Below, piece by piece: positions 58,741 to 64,000 of a DNA stretch of 64,000 nucleotides. The stretch is from contig CAUJHV010000029.1 in the NCBI GenBank assembly GCA_963205115.1, positions 1-64,000 of the forward strand. Reading direction: 5' to 3'. Within the stretch, counting starts at the first letter, position 1, and each line of letters opens with the position of its first letter. The DNA comes from Pseudomonadota bacterium (GTDB taxonomy: Bacteria > Pseudomonadota > Gammaproteobacteria > Burkholderiales > Burkholderiaceae_C). Under the pieces are notes generated by a model, which was not told the DNA's origin, did no database searches, and saw only the letters and a list, made by a program, of their open reading frames with translations. A program made the position numbers and the translations under genes.

Positions 58741-60456
58741 TCAACGCCGCGCCGCCAGCAGCTCCAGCAGATCCGTGAAGGCGCGGTGCCGCACCGCGCC
58801 GTCGAGCTCGATGATGCGGCTGTGGCGGTAGATGGGGCTCAGGTCCAGGCCCACGCCCAGTGCCAGCACCTCGATGCGGCTGGCGGCCTCGTGCGTGGCG
58901 ACCACCTGGCGCAGGTGGCGGTCCAGGTAATCGGCGACGTTGGCCCGCTGCGTGGCCGCGTCCATCGGACAGCCATCGGACACGACGATCAGGATGCGGC
59001 GCCGCGCGGCCATCGATTCCAGCCGCGCGCAGGCCCAGTCCACGGCTTCGCCGTCCAGGCCCTCGCGGAACTGCTCGGTGCGCAGCATCGCGGCGATGTC
59101 CGGCCGCGCGCGGCGCCAGGCGGTCTGAGCGGGTTTGAAGACCAGGTGCAGCCGCTCGTTCAAGCGGCCGGGCTGCGCGGGGCTGCCGGCCTTCATCCAT
59201 TCGCGCGCGGCGCGGCCGCCGTTCCACGCGGCGGTCGTGAAGCCCAGCAGCTCGGCCGGCACGCCGGCCAGTTCCAGCGCCCGCAGCAGCACGTCGCAGA
59301 ACACCGCCAGCGGTTCGGCATGCACCTTCATCGAGCCGGAACAATCGACCAGCAGGCTCACGGCCGCATCGGCCAGCGGCTGTTCGCGCGGCTGGCGGAA
59401 CAAACGGCGTTCGGTGGGGCTGGCGACCAGTTGCGCCAGGCGCCGGCCGTCGATGCGGCCTTCTTCCTGCGCGCTGTCCCAGCCGTCGACGGCCGGGCGG
59501 GCGAGCAGCGCGCGCAGCTGGCGGGCCAGACGCGGCAACGCGATGCCTTGCGCGGCCACACGCTCGTCCAACTGCTCGCGCCAGGCGCGCAGCTGCGCCG
59601 GGCGCACGCCTTGCGAGGCGGCCTGTTCGCGGTCGTAGGCGCGCGTGAAGGCGCGGTAGCCGCCGGGCTCGCCCGCGACGCGTGAGGCCGGCCCCTGGCA
59701 GTTGCCGGCCAGCCGGGCTTCGTCGGTGACACCGGGGTCGTCCAGCCACAGCGCAAAGCGCGGCGGCTCGTCTTCGCCGGTCTCGCTGCGCGCTTGCGGC
59801 GCAGCTTCGGCCAGTTGTTCGAGGTCCACCTGCGAGGCCACATGTTCCGCCACGGCGCGGGCGTGCACGGCGTAGGCACGCTGGTCGTGACGCGTGCGGC
59901 GCAGGCCGGCCAGGTGCGTGCCGATGACGGTGGCCAGGCCCATGCGCGTGCCTTCCATCATGTCCTCGACGGCTTCGGGCACGATGTCGCCGGTCAGCCG
60001 CGTGCGCACGGATTGCGCCACGGTGAACAGCAGCAGGCCCGAGACGCTGTCGGTCAGCCGGCTGCGCAGGAAATCCTCGGTCCAGGCCGCGTGGCGCCGC
60101 TGCAGGTTCAGCCGCAGGCCGGGCAGGGCGGCCAGCGATTCGCAGCGGTATTGCTCCAACTGTTCGAAGATGAAGCGAGCGACCGGGCCTTCGGGCGTGA
60201 GCGTGTCGTGCAGCGCGGCATCGCTGTGCATCAGGCGGACCGCGAGGCCGTCACTGGCGCCGCGCAGCGAATCCCAATCGTCGGTCGCCGGGTCCACGCG
60301 CAGGTGTGGCGCGGCGATGCGCAAGGCCTCCGCACCGCGGTGCAGCCGGTGACCGCGGAAGTGCAGCTCGCGCTGGCCCGTCAGGGCGCGCAGCGTGGCC
60401 GCGCACAACTCTTCCAGGCGCTGCTGGCGGCGGATCTCGGCCTGCTCGGCGGACAT
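58741..60456 (-). CDS. CobT-like VWA-domain protein
   Basis: A 571-residue protein related to the CobT subunit of aerobic cobaltochelatase. The C-terminal von Willebrand A domain (from about 360) has the metal-ion-dependent adhesion site DCSGSM followed by typical strands. The rest is helical and acidic. In true cobaltochelatase CobT and CobS drive metal insertion by CobN, but no cobN is present, so another client is possible. It follows the CobS-like ATPase by 108 bases in the same direction. Confidence 0.9.
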   Translation of the reverse strand: MSAEQAEIRRQQRLEELCAATLRALTGQRELHFRGHRLHRGAEALRIAAPHLRVDPATDDWDSLRGASDGLAVRLMHSDAALHDTLTPEGPVARFIFEQLEQYRCESLAALPGLRLNLQRRHAAWTEDFLRSRLTDSVSGLLLFTVAQSVRTRLTGDIVPEAVEDMMEGTRMGLATVIGTHLAGLRRTRHDQRAYAVHARAVAEHVASQVDLEQLAEAAPQARSETGEDEPPRFALWLDDPGVTDEARLAGNCQGPASRVAGEPGGYRAFTRAYDREQAASQGVRPAQLRAWREQLDERVAAQGIALPRLARQLRALLARPAVDGWDSAQEEGRIDGRRLAQLVASPTERRLFRQPREQPLADAAVSLLVDCSGSMKVHAEPLAVFCDVLLRALELAGVPAELLGFTTAAWNGGRAAREWMKAGSPAQPGRLNERLHLVFKPAQTAWRRARPDIAAMLRTEQFREGLDGEAVDWACARLESMAARRRILIVVSDGCPMDAATQRANVADYLDRHLRQVVATHEAASRIEVLALGVGLDLSPIYRHSRIIELDGAVRHRAFTDLLELLAARR

Positions 60457-60564
60457 GGGCGGATCAGCCGGCGCAGCGGTTTGAATCCGGGCGCTGGCGC
60501 CGGCGGACGTCGCTCTCGGATGGGGCCGCGCAAGGGAAGCGGCGCACGAATCTGACGACGCGGT

Positions 60565-61512
60565 TCACGCCGAGCCGTCCATCTCGCGCCCGAAGCAGCG
60601 CTGGAAATACTCGGCCACCACGGGCTGTTCGGCCGGGTCGCAGCGGTTGGCGAAGGACACGCGGAAAGCCGTCGCGAGGCTGCTGAAGAGTTCCACGTTC
60701 TCGGCCCAGCTGATCACCGTGCGCGGCGACATCAGCGTCGACAAGTCACCCGCCGCAAAACCCTGGCGCGTGAGCGCGGCCACCGCGACCATGCCGGCCA
60801 CCGTCTCGGGCCGGGCCTCGGGCACGCGTGCACACACGATGGCGATCTCTTCCTCGGCGCTCAGGTAATGCAGCGCCGCCGTGATGTCCCAGCGGTCCAG
60901 CTGCGCGTGGTTCAGCCGCTGCGTGCCGTGGTACTGGCCGTCCAGGTCGCCCAGGCCCAGCGTATTGGCCGTGGCGAACAGGCGGAAATGCGGATGCGGG
61001 CGGATCACGCGGTTCTGGTCCAGCAGCGTCAGGCTGCCGTCGCGCTCGAGGATGCGCTGGATCACGAACATCACGTCGGGCCGGCCGGCGTCGTATTCGT
61101 CGAAGACCAGCGCCACGGGCCGCTGCAATGCCCAGGGCACGATGCCTTCCTGGAACTCCGTCACCTGGCGGTCCTGGCGCACGACGACCGCGTCCTTGCC
61201 AATCAGGTCCAGCCGGCTCAAGTGGCCGTCCAGGTTGACGCGCACGCAAGGCCAGTTCAGCCGCGCGGCCACCTGTTCGACGTGCGTGGATTTGCCCGTG
61301 CCGTGCGGCCCCTGCACCAGCACGCGCCGGTTGCGCGCAAAGCCGGCCAGCAGCGCCAGTGTCACATCGTGGTTGAAGCGGTAGGCGGTGTCGATCTCCG
61401 GCACGTGCTCGTCGCGTTCGGCGAAGGCGGGCACGCGCAGGTCGGCGTCGATGCCGAAGGTCTCGCGCACGTCGATCAGTCGGGTGGGCTGCAGGCTGGC
61501 GAGGTCGGTCAC
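60565..61512 (-). CDS. CobS-like AAA+ ATPase
   Basis: A 315-residue AAA+ ATPase of the CobS/MoxR group. Walker A is GPHGTGKST near residue 69-77 and Walker B LVFDEYDA near 132-139; the RFATANT sensor is present. Together with the CobT-like VWA protein it forms a chaperone-type complex. No metal chelatase subunit lies nearby; the divergent neighbour is xsc. Confidence 0.91.
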   Translation of the reverse strand: MTDLASLQPTRLIDVRETFGIDADLRVPAFAERDEHVPEIDTAYRFNHDVTLALLAGFARNRRVLVQGPHGTGKSTHVEQVAARLNWPCVRVNLDGHLSRLDLIGKDAVVVRQDRQVTEFQEGIVPWALQRPVALVFDEYDAGRPDVMFVIQRILERDGSLTLLDQNRVIRPHPHFRLFATANTLGLGDLDGQYHGTQRLNHAQLDRWDITAALHYLSAEEEIAIVCARVPEARPETVAGMVAVAALTRQGFAAGDLSTLMSPRTVISWAENVELFSSLATAFRVSFANRCDPAEQPVVAEYFQRCFGREMDGSA

Positions 61513-61750
61513 GGTGGCGTCGGGTCAGGAGGAAGGGGCGTCGATGAGCGGGCAGCGACGGTCGAACGGCCGTCCATCGGCGGTCGCGCGAGCGTAGCTG
61601 AAGGGCGGGCGCGAACGACGGCGGGTCCGCCCCGCTGGTGCCAACGATATGCCGGGTCTGGCTCCATGACCCGCGGGACAGCCCGCCGGGCGCGCGGCAC
61701 GCGTCGCCGCACAATCGCCCCCAGCAACGATCCCCGACCTGGAGCACACG

Positions 61751-63550
61751 ATGAGCAACCGAACACCCACCGGCCCGCAGAAGATGACACCTTCCGAAGC
61801 CTTCGTCGAGACCCTGGCGGTCAACGGCGTGCAGCACATCTTCGGCATCATGGGCTCGGCGTTCATGGACGCGATGGACATCTTCGCGCCGGCCGGCATC
61901 TCGCTGATCCCGGTGGTGCACGAGCAGGGCGCCGCGCACATGGCCGACGGCTATTCGCGTGCCAGCGGCCGCCACGGCGTGTGCATCGGGCAGAACGGCC
62001 CGGGCATCAGCAACTGCGTCACCGCCATCGCCGCGGCCTACTGGGCGCACAGCCCGGTGGTGATCGTCACGCCGGAAACCGGCTCCATGGGCATGGGCCT
62101 GGGCGGCTTCCAGGAGATCAACCAGCTGCCGATGTTCCAGGAGTGCACCCGCTACCAGGCGCACGTGAACAACCCCAAGCGCATGGGCGAATTCACCGCC
62201 CGTGCCTTCGACCGCGCGATGTCGGAGATGGGCCCCACGCAGCTCAACATCCCGCGTGACTACTTTTACGGCGAACTCACCGCCGAGATCCTGCCGCCGA
62301 TGCGCGTGGAGCGCGGCGCCGGTGGCGAGAACAGCCTGAATGCGGCCGCCGAGATGCTGGCCGCAGCGAAGTTCCCGGTCATCCTGTCCGGCGGCGGCGT
62401 GGTGCTGGGTGATGCCGTGAACGAAGTGAAGGCCCTGGCCGAGCGCCTGGGCGCGCCGGTGGTCAACGGCTACCTGCGCAACGACAGCTTCCCGGCCAGC
62501 CACCCGCTGTGGGCCGGCCCGCTGGGCTACCAGGGCAGCAAGGCCGCGATGAAGCTCATCGCACAGGCCGACGTGGTGCTGGCCCTGGGCTCGCGCCTGG
62601 GCCCCTTCGGCACGCTGCCCCAGCACGGCATGGACTACTGGCCCAAGAACGCCAAGATCATCCAGGTCGAGGCCGACCACACCAACCTGGGCCTGGTCAA
62701 GAAGATCAGCGTGGGCATCCACGGCGACGCCAAGGCCGCCGCGCGCGCGCTGCTGGCCCGCGTGGCCGGCCGCACGCTGGCCTGCGACGCCACGATCGCC
62801 GAACGCGCCGCGACCATCGCCGCGGAGAAGGCGGCCTGGGAGAAGGAACTCTCCGAGTGGACACACGAGCGCGACGCCTACAGCCTGGACGTCATCGAAG
62901 AAGCCAAGAACGAGCGCACCTTCAACGGCGGCCATTACCTGCACCCGCGGCAGGTGCTGCGCGAGCTGGAAAAGGCCATGCCGCCGCGCGTGATGGTCTC
63001 CACCGACATCGGCAACATCAACGCCGTGTCCAACAGCTACCTGCGCTTCGAAGAGCCGCGCAGCTTCTTCGCGCCGATGAGCTACGGCAACTGCGGCTAC
63101 TCGCTGCCCACGATGATCGGTGCCAAGCTGGCGGCGCCTGATCGCCCCGGCATTGCCTACGCCGGTGACGGCGCCTGGGCCATGAGCATGACCGAGATCA
63201 TGACCGCCGTGCGCCACGACATCCCGGTGACGGCCGTGGTCTTCCACAACCGCCAGTGGGGCGCCGAGAAGAAGAACCAGGTCGACTTCTACAACCGCCG
63301 GTTCGTCGCCGGCGAACTGGAAAGCCCGAGCTTTGCCGGTATCGCGCGCAGCATGGGCGCCGAAGGCATCGTCGTGGACGAGCTGGATCAGGTCGGCCCG
63401 GCCCTGAAGAAGGCCATCGACCTGCAGATGAACCATCGCAAGACCTGCGTGATCGAGATCATGTGCACGCGCGAACTGGGCGATCCGTTCCGGCGTGACG
63501 CGCTGTCCAAGCCGGTGCGCCTGCTCGAGAAGTACAAGGACTACGTTTGA
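61751..63550 (+). CDS. xsc: sulfoacetaldehyde acetyltransferase
   Basis: A 599-residue thiamine-diphosphate enzyme that converts sulfoacetaldehyde and phosphate into acetyl phosphate and sulfite. The family is identified by its N-terminal VNGVQHIFGIMGSAFMDAMD, the catalytic Glu in VHEQGAAHMADGY, and the cofactor motif GDGAWAMSMTEI...FHNRQWGAEKKNQ near 455-500. Length is typical (about 590-600). GGAG lies eight bases before the ATG. The overlapping acetate kinase gene uses the product. It points to use of taurine, isethionate or another C2 sulfonate. Confidence 0.95.
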   Translation: MSNRTPTGPQKMTPSEAFVETLAVNGVQHIFGIMGSAFMDAMDIFAPAGISLIPVVHEQGAAHMADGYSRASGRHGVCIGQNGPGISNCVTAIAAAYWAHSPVVIVTPETGSMGMGLGGFQEINQLPMFQECTRYQAHVNNPKRMGEFTARAFDRAMSEMGPTQLNIPRDYFYGELTAEILPPMRVERGAGGENSLNAAAEMLAAAKFPVILSGGGVVLGDAVNEVKALAERLGAPVVNGYLRNDSFPASHPLWAGPLGYQGSKAAMKLIAQADVVLALGSRLGPFGTLPQHGMDYWPKNAKIIQVEADHTNLGLVKKISVGIHGDAKAAARALLARVAGRTLACDATIAERAATIAAEKAAWEKELSEWTHERDAYSLDVIEEAKNERTFNGGHYLHPRQVLRELEKAMPPRVMVSTDIGNINAVSNSYLRFEEPRSFFAPMSYGNCGYSLPTMIGAKLAAPDRPGIAYAGDGAWAMSMTEIMTAVRHDIPVTAVVFHNRQWGAEKKNQVDFYNRRFVAGELESPSFAGIARSMGAEGIVVDELDQVGPALKKAIDLQMNHRKTCVIEIMCTRELGDPFRRDALSKPVRLLEKYKDYV

Positions 63551-64000
63551 GCGCTGAGCCGCCTGCGTTGCAGGTCTCCACGCGCGGCACCATCGACGCC
63601 GCGCTGATCCTCAACGCCGGTTCGTCGTCGATCAAGTACGCGCTGTTCGAGCGGCCGGGCGAGGGCGTGGCCGTGCTCGGCGCGCCGGTGCTGTCCGGCC
63701 AGATCGACGGCCTGACCGGCGAAGACCACTCGTCCGCGTTGCGCGAGGTCATCGCCCGCGTGCTGGGCAGCGGCGCCGCGCGCTGGCGCATCGTGGTTGT
63801 CGGTCACCGCATCGTGCACGGCGGCACGCGTTTCGTGGAGCCGGTGGTGGTGGACGAGGGCGTGCTGGCCGAATTGCAGGCGCTGTCGCCGCTGGCGCCG
63901 CTGCACCAGCCGCACAATCTGGCCGGCGTGCGCGCGGCGCAGTCGGCCTTTCCCGGCGTACCGCAGGTGGCCTGCTTCGACACGGCCTTCCATGCCGTCA
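63547..64000 (+). CDS. ackA: acetate kinase, 5' part
   Basis: The first 151 residues of an acetate kinase (full length about 400), cut by the window end. Conserved motifs: ILNAGSSSIKYALF, GHRIVHGG and ACFDTAFHAV. The proposed start is TTG at 63547, which overlaps the xsc stop codon (TTGA); no ATG lies before the conserved core, and a TTG at 63568 is possible. Position after xsc means acetyl phosphate could be turned directly into acetate plus ATP. Confidence 0.9.
   Translation, partial: MSAEPPALQVSTRGTIDAALILNAGSSSIKYALFERPGEGVAVLGAPVLSGQIDGLTGEDHSSALREVIARVLGSGAARWRIVVVGHRIVHGGTRFVEPVVVDEGVLAELQALSPLAPLHQPHNLAGVRAAQSAFPGVPQVACFDTAFHAV

Noticed and set aside
58741-61512. True cobaltochelatase CobST
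   Set aside because: Not supported without cobN or other cobalamin genes, so only 'like' was used and no gene symbol was given.

Overview
The window is a stretch of GC-rich chromosome from a betaproteobacterium, most likely a member of the Burkholderiales (Comamonadaceae/Sphaerotilaceae type). The evidence is gene order: tRNA-Leu-tig-clpP-clpX-lon, clpS-clpA, the lpxH/ppi block divergent from cysS-alkA-accA-tilS-lysC, a Bug-type solute receptor, and G/C-ending codons throughout. Genes are tightly packed; no prophage, insertion sequence, integrase or CRISPR array was seen.

Region 1 (1-8.3 kb): the 3' half of an RND efflux pump, tRNA-Leu(UAG), then a protein quality-control block (trigger factor, ClpP, ClpX, Lon). 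A good heat-shock sigma-32 promoter match lies in front of lon. A tRNA operon (Gly-Cys-Gly) with its own promoter and terminator follows, then tRNA-Leu(UAA) directly ahead of tadA. Region 2 (8.3-24.7 kb): LD-carboxypeptidase and a complete peptide-type ABC transporter; malQ and glk facing away from ligA; a cold-shock protein; and the clpS-clpA pair ending at a strong terminator. Region 3 (24.7-34.1 kb): mtfA, lpxH, two tandem cyclophilins and a TPR lipoprotein-like/secreted protein on the minus strand; cysS, an AlkA-type glycosylase, accA, tilS and lysC on the plus strand; then tRNA-Ser(GCU) and a terminator.

Region 4 (34.1-51 kb) is the most unusual part: thirteen minus-strand genes, mostly overlapping by a few bases, read away from a divergent PLP-dependent MocR-type regulator. 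In transcription order they encode a second peptide-type ABC importer (receptor, two permeases, fused ATPase), a thiamine-diphosphate enzyme, a small and a large subunit resembling N,N-dimethylformamidase, a mutarotase-like protein, an SMP-30-type lactonase, an SDR dehydrogenase, a deacetylase-family amidohydrolase, a PLP/zinc enzyme of the D-serine dehydratase/D-threonine aldolase fold, and a Gfo/Idh/MocA dehydrogenase. Together they look like an uptake-and-degradation route for an amide- or amine-bearing, sugar-acid-like compound that I cannot name.

Region 5 (51-64 kb): a GMC oxidoreductase followed by a rubredoxin-DUF2231 membrane fusion; a 166-bp nested inverted-repeat element that touches that gene's stop codon; a glyoxalase-fold protein; two crotonases around a Bug receptor-Rieske oxygenase operon; a CobS/CobT-like ATPase/VWA pair without CobN; and sulfoacetaldehyde acetyltransferase (xsc) translationally coupled to a truncated acetate kinase.
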